Source: Bradyrhizobium semiaridum
GTDB lineage: Bacteria > Pseudomonadota > Alphaproteobacteria > Rhizobiales > Xanthobacteraceae
Length of the DNA: 64,000 nucleotides
Reading direction: 5' to 3'
Assembly (NCBI RefSeq): GCF_020329505.1
Contig: NZ_JAGKJJ010000005.1
Span: 1 to 64,000 of the forward strand
In this document: piece by piece, positions 55,646 through 63,740 of the stretch
Layout of the letters: each line of letters opens with the position of its first letter
Position numbering within the stretch: the stretch's first letter is position 1
Translations under genes and position numbers: made by a program
The notes under the pieces: model-generated
Seen by the model: the letters and a program-made list of their open reading frames with translations, nothing else
What the model was told of the DNA's origin: nothing
Databases searched by the model: none

Positions 55646-56911
55646 ATGGCCAACCGAAAGCATTCCGCGCCGATGCCGACCGCATCCGAAAAGCCAGCCC
55701 GTCGGGAAACGTTCAAACGGATCGTTTTCGCCACCCAGTTCTACCCACCGGACTCCACCACGACGGCGACCTATCTGGGCAAGATCGCCAATGCTTTCGC
55801 AGCCGATGCCGAGGTCGTGGTGCTGTCTGCGACCGAGCAGTCGGCATCCGCGGCGAATGGGGCGCGCGCCAATCCGCTTGTGATCGAACTGAAGAGCTTT
55901 CAGGCGGGGAAGACGGCCGTCGTCTGGCGGGCGTTGGCGGTTCTCGCCCTTGCCGTCTCGATGTTCTTCGCGGTGCTGAGACGGACGCGGCGCGGCGACC
56001 TCGTGTTTTGCGTGACGACGCCGTTCACGCTGCCTTACGCCGTCGTGCTCGCCGCGAAATTACGCGGCGCAGCGACCGCACTGCTGATCTATGATCTCTA
56101 TCCCGAGGCGCTGGTGGCGGGTGGCTTCATCAGCCCGGCATCGCCGCTCAACAAGGTTCTGCGCTTGCTGAACGGCATCATGTTCAGGACGCTGGACGGC
56201 ATCATCGTCATAGGCCGCGACGTCGCCCCGCTGCTGCTGAAATATCGCGGCGTCCGCGCCGACCGGATTCACTTCATTCCCAACTGGACATTCCAGTCGG
56301 TTGGCTATCGCGAACTGTCGTCATCAAATCGCTTCAGGCCGCGTGACGCTGCACATCTGGTGATCGGCCTGTCGGGTAACCTCGGCTTTACGCACGATCC
56401 CCGCACGGTGTTCGAAGCGGCGAGGATTCTTCGCAACGAGACGAACATTCACTTCCTCTTGTCGGGCTGGGGCGTGGGCTGGAAACAGCTCGGCGAGCTT
56501 CAATCGGCGGACAGACTGCCGAACGTGACGCTGCTCGATCCCGTGCCGGCCGAGCAACTGGTCGAATTCCTGTCTGCGGCCGATCTCTGGACCATTCCCT
56601 ATCGGCGCAACATGGCCGGCGTATCGATTCCCAGCCGTCTCTACAATCTGCTAGCGATTGGACGCGCCGTCATGGTCGGCGCAGAGGACCATTCCGAAGC
56701 CGCGATCGAAGTTCGCGACGAGAAAATCGGCTGGGTGGTCCCACCCGAGGACCCTGCGCGGCTTGCGGAAGCGATCCGCGCGGCCGCAGCCGATCTGAAC
56801 GAGGTTGCGCGGATGGGCCGGTCAGCGGCGGTGGCCGCCGAGAAGTTCACCGAAGAGGCGGCGCTGGCGCGCTACCGCGACGTCGTCGCGCAGATCAAGG
56901 CCAGTCGCTAA
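55646..56911 (+). CDS. Glycosyltransferase family 4, WbuB-like (second copy)
   Basis: A 421-residue GT-B transferase, clearly paralogous to the one at 3576-4847: FATQFYPPDSTTTATYLGKI, TTPFTLPYAVVLAAKLRGA, IVIGRDVAPLLLKYRGVRAD, IGLSGNLGFTHDPRTVFEAA and IPYRRNMAGVSIPSRLYNLL all have counterparts there. A hydrophobic stretch near residues 85-105 may insert in the membrane. The gene is followed by a repeat with a strong hairpin. It likely adds one sugar of the O-unit at the cytoplasmic face; the sugar is not known. Base composition is slightly lower in GC than its neighbours. Confidence 0.88.
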   Translation: MANRKHSAPMPTASEKPARRETFKRIVFATQFYPPDSTTTATYLGKIANAFAADAEVVVLSATEQSASAANGARANPLVIELKSFQAGKTAVVWRALAVLALAVSMFFAVLRRTRRGDLVFCVTTPFTLPYAVVLAAKLRGAATALLIYDLYPEALVAGGFISPASPLNKVLRLLNGIMFRTLDGIIVIGRDVAPLLLKYRGVRADRIHFIPNWTFQSVGYRELSSSNRFRPRDAAHLVIGLSGNLGFTHDPRTVFEAARILRNETNIHFLLSGWGVGWKQLGELQSADRLPNVTLLDPVPAEQLVEFLSAADLWTIPYRRNMAGVSIPSRLYNLLAIGRAVMVGAEDHSEAAIEVRDEKIGWVVPPEDPARLAEAIRAAAADLNEVARMGRSAAVAAEKFTEEAALARYRDVVAQIKASR

Positions 56912-56912
56912 C

Positions 56913-57043
56913 CTAAAGCGCGATGAGATTGGATTGAATCCTCATCGCGCTTTAGCGCCTTGTTTGAGCATGATCTCCGCGCAAACGCGTCCGGCGTTTG
57001 TCGCGAGGGAAACCCGCTTCACACTTTTCCGGATCATGCTCTA
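56913..57043. repeat. Palindromic repeat family G, full copy
   Basis: Two hairpins in a row. The first is a perfect 15-bp inverted repeat CTAAAGCGCGATGAG (56913-56927) / CTCATCGCGCTTTAG (56941-56955). The second has outer arms GAGCATGATC (56966-56975) / GATCATGCTC (57032-57041) around inner GCAAACGCG/CGCGTTTG-like pairing. The right end provides the stop codon TAG of the opposing aminotransferase. It lies between two convergent genes and probably terminates transcription of both. Confidence 0.8.
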
Positions 57044-58138
57044 GAACGTCCGCACCAGCTCGATCACCTCGTCCTGCTGCTCGCGGGTGATCTCGGCGAA
57101 CATCGGCAGCGAGAGGATCTGTCGCTGATCGCGGTGCGCGTTCGGGAATTGTTCCGGATGGTGGCCGAGCCGGGCGTAGGCCGCGAGGAACGGCAACGCG
57201 GTCGGATAGTTAATCGCGGTCTGCACGCCGTTGGCGGAAAGATATGCCGCCAGTGCGTCGCGGCGCGGATGTCTGATCGTGTAGAGGTGATAGACGTGGC
57301 TGCGCTGCGGGCCGACCGCGGGCACCACGACGTCCTCGATCTGGTTCAAGCCGGCGTCGTAGACCTCGGCCGCTTGCTGCCGCGCCTTGGTCCAGCCCGC
57401 AAGATGCGGCAGTTTTGCCGACAGGATCGCGGCCTGCATGCCGTCGAGCCGGCTGTTGATGCCTTCGATGCGATGCTGGTGCTTCACCAGCCCGCCGTGC
57501 CGCGCCAGCATGGTCATGTGCTCGGCAAGCGCCGCATCGTTGGTGACGACAGCGCCGGCATCGCCCATCGCGCCGAGATTCTTGCCCGGATAGAACGAAT
57601 AGGTCGCGGCCTCGCCGAATGTTCCGACCATCCGGCCCTTGTAGCGCGCAAGGTGCGCCTGGGCGCAATCCTCGATCACCCAGAGCTTGTGCTTGTTCGC
57701 AATCGCCATGATCGCGTCCATGTCGGCGGGTTGCCCGTACAGATGCACCGGAATGATGCCGACCGTGCGCGGCGTGATCGCGGCCTCGATCGCCGCCGGA
57801 TCGATCGTGAAGGTGGCACCGTCAGTGTCGCAGAACACGACATTGGCGCCGGCATGGGTGATCATCGCCGCGGTCGAGATCCAGGAATGCGCCGTGGTGA
57901 TCACCTCGTCGCCGGGCTTGACCTTTAGCGCCCGCATCGCGAGGTAGAGCGCATCGGTGCCGTTGGCGCAGGAGACGCAATGGGCGGTCCCGGATGCCGC
58001 CGCGAACTCTCGCTCGAAATTGTCGACATAGTGGCCGCGGATGAAGGCGTTGTCGCGGATGACGCCGGCGATCGCGGCGTCGATCTCGCCCTTGATGTTC
58101 TGATACTGCAGCTGCAGGTCGGCGAACGGCACCGGCAT
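57041..58138 (-). CDS. DegT/DnrJ/EryC1-family sugar aminotransferase (WbpE-like)
   Basis: A 365-residue PLP enzyme that aminates a keto-sugar nucleotide. It starts VPFADLQLQYQNIKGEIDAA; CVSCANGTDALYLAMRAL is the phosphate-binding region, VIEDCAQAHLARYKGRMVG has the pyridine-ring Asp, and SYFYPGK-type FYPGKNLGAMGDAGAVVTND holds the Schiff-base Lys. The ATG at 58138 has AGGGGA upstream. It follows a WbpB-like dehydrogenase and a WbpD-like acetyltransferase on the same strand, matching the P. aeruginosa WbpB-WbpE-WbpD steps to UDP-2,3-diacetamido glucuronic acid. Other 3- or 4-aminotransferase roles are possible. Confidence 0.88.
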   Translation of the reverse strand: MPVPFADLQLQYQNIKGEIDAAIAGVIRDNAFIRGHYVDNFEREFAAASGTAHCVSCANGTDALYLAMRALKVKPGDEVITTAHSWISTAAMITHAGANVVFCDTDGATFTIDPAAIEAAITPRTVGIIPVHLYGQPADMDAIMAIANKHKLWVIEDCAQAHLARYKGRMVGTFGEAATYSFYPGKNLGAMGDAGAVVTNDAALAEHMTMLARHGGLVKHQHRIEGINSRLDGMQAAILSAKLPHLAGWTKARQQAAEVYDAGLNQIEDVVVPAVGPQRSHVYHLYTIRHPRRDALAAYLSANGVQTAINYPTALPFLAAYARLGHHPEQFPNAHRDQRQILSLPMFAEITREQQDEVIELVRTF

Positions 58139-58148
58139 TGAACGTCCC

Positions 58149-58616
58149 CTATTGGCTCGCCAGCAGCCGGCGCGCCGGATTGCCGGCATAGGTGCCGGGC
58201 GTGGTGATGTCCTTGGTCACGACCGAGCCCGCGCCGATCACGACGTCGTCGGTGATCCGAACCGGCATAATGGTCGCGTTGGAGCCGATCGAAACGCGGT
58301 TGCCGATCACGGTCTCGCGCCACAGCTCCTTGCGGCCGCGTGCCGGTCCGCCGCTGGAGAACGTATCGTTGACGAACATCACGCCGTGGCCGACGAAACA
58401 GTCCTCGCCGATGGTGACCAGCTCGCAGACGAAGGCATGCGACTGCACGCGGGTGCGAGCGCCGATCACGACGCCCTTCTGGATCTCGGTGAAGGGGCCG
58501 ACGAAACAGTCGTCGCCGATGCTACATCCGTAGAGGTTGCACGGCTCGACGACCTTGACGCGCGCGCCGAACGCGACGTCGCGAACACCGGCTTGATGCA
58601 CCTCCGGCCGGTTCAC
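58149..58616 (-). CDS. Left-handed beta-helix acetyltransferase (WbpD-like)
   Basis: A 155-residue hexapeptide-repeat protein: repeats such as FGARVKVVEPCNLYGCSIGD, VIGARTRVQSHAFVCELVTI and VIGNRVSIGSNATIMPVRIT build the beta helix, with FVGHGVMFVNDTF at the active-site region and AGNPARRL at the end, as in WbpD/WlbB. It would N-acetylate the amino group placed by the aminotransferase 10 bases downstream. The GTG start overlaps the stop of the dehydrogenase gene (GTGA), so the trio is coupled. Confidence 0.88.
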   Translation of the reverse strand: MNRPEVHQAGVRDVAFGARVKVVEPCNLYGCSIGDDCFVGPFTEIQKGVVIGARTRVQSHAFVCELVTIGEDCFVGHGVMFVNDTFSSGGPARGRKELWRETVIGNRVSIGSNATIMPVRITDDVVIGAGSVVTKDITTPGTYAGNPARRLLASQ

Positions 58617-59674
58617 GACACGACGCCCAGCCGGCTCAGCCGCGGCGTGAAGCGCAGCGCGACCTCGGCGCCGGTCTCGATCGATTCATAAAGCGCCGAG
58701 ATCAGCTCCAGGCTCTTGCGGCCCTCGAGCCCGTCGACCAGCGCCGCGCGCTGGTTCACCAGGCAATCGACCACGTGGTGGTAGTACGCCTGGTGGCCGA
58801 AGCCATAGACATTGGGAGGATTGACCGAGAACTTCTCGATGACGTCCTTGTCCGACGGCAATTCGTCGATGAAGCGCCAGTGCCGGATCTGGTTGACGGC
58901 GAAGCCGGAGATTTCGACCGTGCCCCGTTCACCGAGGATCGAGAGCGAGCCCTCGAGATCGGTCGGGCGCGCCGCGGTCGTCGCCTCGATGATGCCGAGC
59001 GCGCCGTTGCGGAACTTGAGCGTCGCGACGGCGGTGTCCTCGGTCTCGATCCTGGCGAGCGCGGTGGTCGCACGCGCATGGACGCTGACGACGTCGCCGA
59101 AGAACCATTCCAGCATGTCGACATGGTGGCTCGCCTGATTGGTCAGCACGCCCCCATCATAGGCCCAGGTACCGCGCCAGTCGTCCTGGTCGTAATAGGC
59201 CTGATCGCGGCACCAGCGTACGCGCACCGTGCCGAGGATCAGCTTGCCGAAGCGGCCGGCATCGAGCGCCTCGCGCGCCTTGACCACCGGCACGTTGAAG
59301 CGGTTCTGCTTGACGATGAACATCTTCACCCCGGCCTCGTCGCAGGCCCGGACCATGTCGTCGGCGTCCTGCAGCCGCAGCGCCATCGGCTTCTCGACCA
59401 CGACGTGCTTGCCGGCTTTGGCGCAGGCGATCACATGCGCCGGATGCAGGCCGCTCGGGGTCAGCACCGCGACTGCGTCGAGGTCCTTGCGCGCCAGAAA
59501 CTCGTCCATGTCGTAGTGGGCCGGAACGCCGAATTTGCCTGCGATCGCATCGGCACGCGCCGGGACCGGATCGCAAACTGCAATCAGCTTGGCTCCTTCG
59601 ATGTGATTGCCGCCCAGCAGGTCGGAATGACGCTTGGCGATACGCCCGCAACCGAGCAGGCCAAATCTGATCAT
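58613..59674 (-). CDS. Gfo/Idh/MocA-family sugar dehydrogenase (WbpB-like)
   Basis: A 353-residue NAD-dependent oxidoreductase. FGLLGCGRIAKRHSDLLGG is the Rossmann motif, VLTPSGLHPAHVIACAKAGK and HVVVEKPMALRLQDAD contain the EKP triad of the family, and GGVLTNQASHHVDMLEWFFG the catalytic His region. It is the likely 3-dehydrogenase that makes the keto group used by the WbpE-like aminotransferase. ATG 59674 has AGGG 7 nt upstream and is chosen over longer frames. It is the first gene of the three-gene leftward unit; a UDP-GlcNAc 6-dehydrogenase (WbpA) is not in the window. Confidence 0.88.
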   Translation of the reverse strand: MIRFGLLGCGRIAKRHSDLLGGNHIEGAKLIAVCDPVPARADAIAGKFGVPAHYDMDEFLARKDLDAVAVLTPSGLHPAHVIACAKAGKHVVVEKPMALRLQDADDMVRACDEAGVKMFIVKQNRFNVPVVKAREALDAGRFGKLILGTVRVRWCRDQAYYDQDDWRGTWAYDGGVLTNQASHHVDMLEWFFGDVVSVHARATTALARIETEDTAVATLKFRNGALGIIEATTAARPTDLEGSLSILGERGTVEISGFAVNQIRHWRFIDELPSDKDVIEKFSVNPPNVYGFGHQAYYHHVVDCLVNQRAALVDGLEGRKSLELISALYESIETGAEVALRFTPRLSRLGVVS

Positions 59675-59891
59675 GCAAAGGCCCTGTGTTGTCTCATTCC
59701 TGCCGGGGGAACAAGCGGCCTCCCGGGCCGCGCGAATACCGTCCATTACTCGGAAAACTCGGAGCAGCGCAAGGTATATGCACCGATGGACCAGCCAGCG
59801 GTTTCCCGGCCGCAGGGCACGATCGGCGAGCCTGACCACCGAAGGGCCAGTTGCGTCGGCACCGGACCGATCTGCGCTCGGCGGCGTCGGC

Positions 59892-61604
59892 TCAGCCCCT
59901 GACGCACGCTTCGCCGCGCTTCGTGCGGCGATAGACCTCGATCGCCAACGGCGGCACCATCTGGTCGAACGACCGAGTCTCGATCTTTTCAAAACATTGC
60001 GCCAGTCCCCGCTGCACGAGTGGCGCGTCCGGAGCCCAGATCAGCCAAGCCGGAAACCTGTCCGGTCGCCGCTGCACAACGAGAAACTCGTATTCGTTGC
60101 GCATCCAGCCTTCGGCTGTCGAGTCCGTCCAGCCCGACAGATCTTCGAGTTCGGCCGTCGTGACCGTCCGTTGCTCTGCCGTCAGATTGTCGTTCAGCTT
60201 CCGGTAGAACGAGGTCAGTGTCAGGGCGACGGGAGGAACGCGCATGCCCGCATCAGACAGCGCCAGCGGAATCCTCGGGTCCATGCTGACCAGTCCGACC
60301 AGCGAATCCGCCGGGGCAAAACCCTTGAGGGCGTCGCCAGCCTGGCGCACTTCGGCCGAAAGGGAGGTTTCCTGATTGCGGATCGAAGGCAGCCTGTTGC
60401 TCCCCGACAAGCTCCACGATTGCAGCGACGCCAGCACAAGCGAGACCACGATCACTCCGATCGAGACCGCTCGTCCGATCTGCTTCCGCCGGACTACCTC
60501 GGACAAACCGTTCAGCGCGAGCGCGCCGGCGAGCGCCGCCAGATAGTTGAAATAGTTCGCGTAGGCCTGGATGCAGATCGGACAGTAGGATTGCGCGCCA
60601 AAGTGATGGAACAGCAGCAGGAAGGCATAGGCTGCAACAAGGACCGCGATCCATCCCCGGTTCGGCATCGCGGGAATGGCCAATGCAACGGACGCGAAGA
60701 TGGCCGCAGCGATCGGCAGGCCATGGTGCGCCACGATCCAGCTCACGCCGATATCCCAGCCAAACATGTACCCGAGCAGATCGGCCAGCGAACTGTGAAC
60801 CGGAATCCCTGTTGTCACCAGTTGATGGCTCAGGCTCAGCGCGTGCGGGAACGGCATGATCCCGACGCGCGACAGCCAGTCCGTCACGAAGGGAAACCAC
60901 AGCGAGATATAGACGAAGCGGCTGCCCCAGATCGCGGCTAGGATCGACCACGTCAGGACAAAGATCGCCGCGGTGATCGCATAGACCCGCCAACGGTCGC
61001 GGCCGGCCCTGATACAGACGATCGCGAGACTCAGCGCAATGAACGAAACCATGTTGATTCTGACGAAGTAAAGCATCGTCAGCACGACGCCGAACGCGAC
61101 GATGACGGCGTAGTCCGCGTTCCGCCGCATCGTCAGCATCAAATGCAACGCGATCAGCTGCAGACAGACTGCGAGCGCATATGGAGTAGCGCTGCTGAAG
61201 TAGAAGATGCTGTCTTCCGTCAACGCGAAGACGATGATCGCGAGGATGATCGGCCAGACGCCGCAGTTCAACCGGCGCAACAGGCTTGCCAGCAGGCCGA
61301 TGTTGACCGCCGTGATCACCACGGTCAGCGAGCGCGACGCTACGACGTCGTGACCGAAGAGCCACTGCCAGGGCCCTATCACATAATAGATCAGGGGCTG
61401 ATACCAGGTCGCATCCGCGGCGGAATAGGGACGGACCGTGCCGGTGATGTACCACCACGACTTCAGGATGTAGGCGACCTCATCGCCCCACGTTCCCTCT
61501 CGGAACACCGCGATCGCCGAAACGGCGAGCCACAGCAGGACGACGCCGGCAAGCGCAATCATGCCTGCCGCCCGAAAGCGCTTCTCGCCGTCCGTGGTCA
61601 TCAT
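59892..61604 (-). CDS. GT-C-type membrane glycosyltransferase (family 39-like)
   Basis: A 570-residue protein with about eleven to thirteen membrane segments and a C-terminal soluble domain from about 420. The first periplasmic loop, FREGTWGDEVAYILKSWW, carries the acidic pair expected in GT-C enzymes that use polyprenyl-phosphate sugars. Members add mannose, arabinose or other sugars to lipid A, proteins or O-units in the periplasm. It is convergent with nothing and divergent from the aminotransferase at 61757. Start has two adjacent ATG codons at 61604 and 61601. The family is assigned from architecture rather than strong motifs. Confidence 0.7.
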   Translation of the reverse strand: MMTTDGEKRFRAAGMIALAGVVLLWLAVSAIAVFREGTWGDEVAYILKSWWYITGTVRPYSAADATWYQPLIYYVIGPWQWLFGHDVVASRSLTVVITAVNIGLLASLLRRLNCGVWPIILAIIVFALTEDSIFYFSSATPYALAVCLQLIALHLMLTMRRNADYAVIVAFGVVLTMLYFVRINMVSFIALSLAIVCIRAGRDRWRVYAITAAIFVLTWSILAAIWGSRFVYISLWFPFVTDWLSRVGIMPFPHALSLSHQLVTTGIPVHSSLADLLGYMFGWDIGVSWIVAHHGLPIAAAIFASVALAIPAMPNRGWIAVLVAAYAFLLLFHHFGAQSYCPICIQAYANYFNYLAALAGALALNGLSEVVRRKQIGRAVSIGVIVVSLVLASLQSWSLSGSNRLPSIRNQETSLSAEVRQAGDALKGFAPADSLVGLVSMDPRIPLALSDAGMRVPPVALTLTSFYRKLNDNLTAEQRTVTTAELEDLSGWTDSTAEGWMRNEYEFLVVQRRPDRFPAWLIWAPDAPLVQRGLAQCFEKIETRSFDQMVPPLAIEVYRRTKRGEACVRG

Positions 61605-61756
61605 CGATTTGGCTCGCCCCTGCCCCCGCCCTGCCGCGATGTCTTTTGCAGGTCCTGAGCGGCGATTTCAAGCTGAAGCGACAAGCGGATAGCCTTGCCC
61701 GGGGCCGGGCCATGGGGTATTCAGCCAAAGGCTTTTCGGGGGAAGGATTTGATTTG

Positions 61757-63070
61757 ATGTCGGGAACAGGACAGGCACTTTACCGGCGCGCCCGCAAGGT
61801 GATCCCCGGCGGAACGCAGTTGCTCTCGAAGCGGCCGGAAATGTTCCTTCCCGAGCAGTGGCCGAGCTATTTCAAATCGGCGAAGGGCGCCGAGGTCACC
61901 GATCTCGACGGTGGGACCTATCTCGACATGAGCTATTGCGGGATCGGCGCCACCATCCTGGGCTTTGCCGATCCGGATGTCGATGCGGCGGTGAAGTCCG
62001 CGATCGACAAGGGCTCGATGTCGACGCTCAATTGCGCCGAAGACATCGAACTTGCCGAGCTTCTGGTCGAGCTGCACCCCTGGGCGGATATGGTCCGCTT
62101 CGGCCGCGCCGGTGGCGAGGCGATGGCGATCGCCGTCCGGATCGCGCGCGCCGCGACCGGCCGCGACATGGTGGCGTTCTGCGGCTATCACGGCTGGCAC
62201 GACTGGTATCTCAGCGCCAATCTCGGCGCCACCACCGCGCTCGACGGACACCTGCTGCCCGGTCTCGACACCAAGGGCGTGCCGCGCGGCCTCGCCGGGC
62301 TGATGCAGCCGTTCCACTTCAACAAGCTCGACGAGATCGAGGCGATCGTCGCCGAACACGGCGAGCGGCTCGCCGCGATCGTGATGGAGCCGGTGCGTTC
62401 GAGCGAGCCGGAGCCGGCCTTTATCCAGGGCATCCGGGCGCTGGCCGACCGCTGCGGCGCTGCGCTGATCTTCGACGAGGTCACCTCGGGCTTCCGCATC
62501 AATTCCGGCGGCGCCCATCTCGCCTATGGCGTCGACCCCGATATCGCTGTTTTCGCCAAGGCGATCGCCAACGGCTTTCCGATGGCCGCGATCGTCGGCC
62601 GCGCCTCCGTGATGGACGCCGCGCAGGAGACCTTCGTCAGCTCGACCGCCTGGACCGAGCGCGTCGGCCCGGTCGCCGCCCTCGCCACGCTGCGCAAGCA
62701 TCGCGAGCAGAACGTCGCCAGGCACTTAATGCGGATCGGCACCCGCGTGCAGAAGGGCTGGGCGGAAGCGGCGCAGGCCACCGGCCTGCCGGTGCATATC
62801 TCCGGCATCTCGCCACTCGGCCATTTCGCGTTCGAACTGCCCGAGGCGCAGGAGACCCGCACGCTGTTCACCCAGATGATGCTCGACCGCGGCATCTTCG
62901 CCACCGGCTCATTCTACGCGATGTGGGCGCACACCGACGCCCATGTCGACCGCTACCTTGAGGCGGTGAACGAGGTGTTCCGCGAGCTGCGGGCCGCGGT
63001 TGACCAGAACGCGATCAAGCAGTTGCTGCGCGGCCCGGTCGCGCATTCCGGCTTCAAGCGGCTGACCTGA
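61757..63070 (+). CDS. Class III aminotransferase, glutamate-1-semialdehyde aminomutase-like
   Basis: A 437-residue PLP enzyme. ALYRRARKVIPGGTQLLSKR starts like GSA-type aminotransferases; FGRAGGEAMAIAVRIARAAT, FCGYHGWHDWYLS, LIFDEVTSGFRINSGGAHLA and IAVFAKAIANGFPMAAIVGR (Schiff-base Lys) follow in order. The context is a surface-polysaccharide cluster, not heme synthesis, so it probably makes an amino sugar or amino-acid precursor for the glycan rather than 5-aminolevulinate. ATG 61757 is used; upstream in-frame starts exist at 61712 and 61646. The next gene is convergent and abuts it. Confidence 0.85.
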   Translation: MSGTGQALYRRARKVIPGGTQLLSKRPEMFLPEQWPSYFKSAKGAEVTDLDGGTYLDMSYCGIGATILGFADPDVDAAVKSAIDKGSMSTLNCAEDIELAELLVELHPWADMVRFGRAGGEAMAIAVRIARAATGRDMVAFCGYHGWHDWYLSANLGATTALDGHLLPGLDTKGVPRGLAGLMQPFHFNKLDEIEAIVAEHGERLAAIVMEPVRSSEPEPAFIQGIRALADRCGAALIFDEVTSGFRINSGGAHLAYGVDPDIAVFAKAIANGFPMAAIVGRASVMDAAQETFVSSTAWTERVGPVAALATLRKHREQNVARHLMRIGTRVQKGWAEAAQATGLPVHISGISPLGHFAFELPEAQETRTLFTQMMLDRGIFATGSFYAMWAHTDAHVDRYLEAVNEVFRELRAAVDQNAIKQLLRGPVAHSGFKRLT

Positions 63071-63736
63071 TCAACTGGTGACCCCGAAGATGTCGCGCAC
63101 CACGTTGCGCGACGTCGCTGAGCGGCGCGCGTTCGGGTAGATGCCGTGCAGCACGCTGTCGGCGGCGAGCGGGCCGCCGTCGATGACGATTGCGCCCGTC
63201 GAGACGAAGCTGTTGTCGCCGACCGCGGTCTTGCCGATGATCCGGCTGCCGCCGTACATCACGATGCCGCGGCCGAACGACGGATAGTCGTTCTCGAGGT
63301 TCGCGCCCACCGTGCAGTTGTGATAGCAGATGAAATAATCCGAATAGCTGGCGCGGCCGAGCACGGTGCCGACCGGGTGCTGGACTGCGAACACGTCGGG
63401 CAGTTCGACCTCGTAGAAGGCGTCGAGCGCGTGCAGTGCCTTGTTCAGCGCGTAGGCCTTGTCGGCGATCGGATGCCCCGGCTTTTCGCGAAACGCGGTG
63501 TTGGCGAGGTAGTACAGGAAGATCGCATACTGGTCGCAGTGCCAGTGCGAGAACCTCGCCTCGCCGTTCGCGGTGAATCCCTTGAGCCGAACCCGGGAAA
63601 AGCAATGTTCGATGCGGTCGAGCGCCTTGTCGACGAAGGCCGGCAGGTCGCCGAGGTCGGCGCCGTCGGGGAAAAACGTCTCGAACTGCCGCTGCACATA
63701 AAGGGCGAGTTCATGGCGGCCAAGCGAGAGCTGCAC
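63071..63736 (-). CDS. Serine acetyltransferase-like hexapeptide-repeat protein
   Basis: A 221-residue protein: an alpha-helical N-terminal part (LALYVQRQFETFFPDGADLG, FSHWHCDQYAIFLYYLANTA) and a left-handed beta-helix at about 120-205 (VGTVLGRASYSDYFICYHNC, GIVMYGGSRIIGKTAVGDNS). This layout is like CysE-type acetyltransferases, but the locus suggests acetylation of a sugar or sugar intermediate in O-antigen synthesis. It starts 4 bases after the stop of a HisF-like gene, forming an operon with it, and ends directly against the opposing aminotransferase gene. Confidence 0.82.
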   Translation of the reverse strand: MQLSLGRHELALYVQRQFETFFPDGADLGDLPAFVDKALDRIEHCFSRVRLKGFTANGEARFSHWHCDQYAIFLYYLANTAFREKPGHPIADKAYALNKALHALDAFYEVELPDVFAVQHPVGTVLGRASYSDYFICYHNCTVGANLENDYPSFGRGIVMYGGSRIIGKTAVGDNSFVSTGAIVIDGGPLAADSVLHGIYPNARRSATSRNVVRDIFGVTS

Positions 63737-63740
63737 GGTG

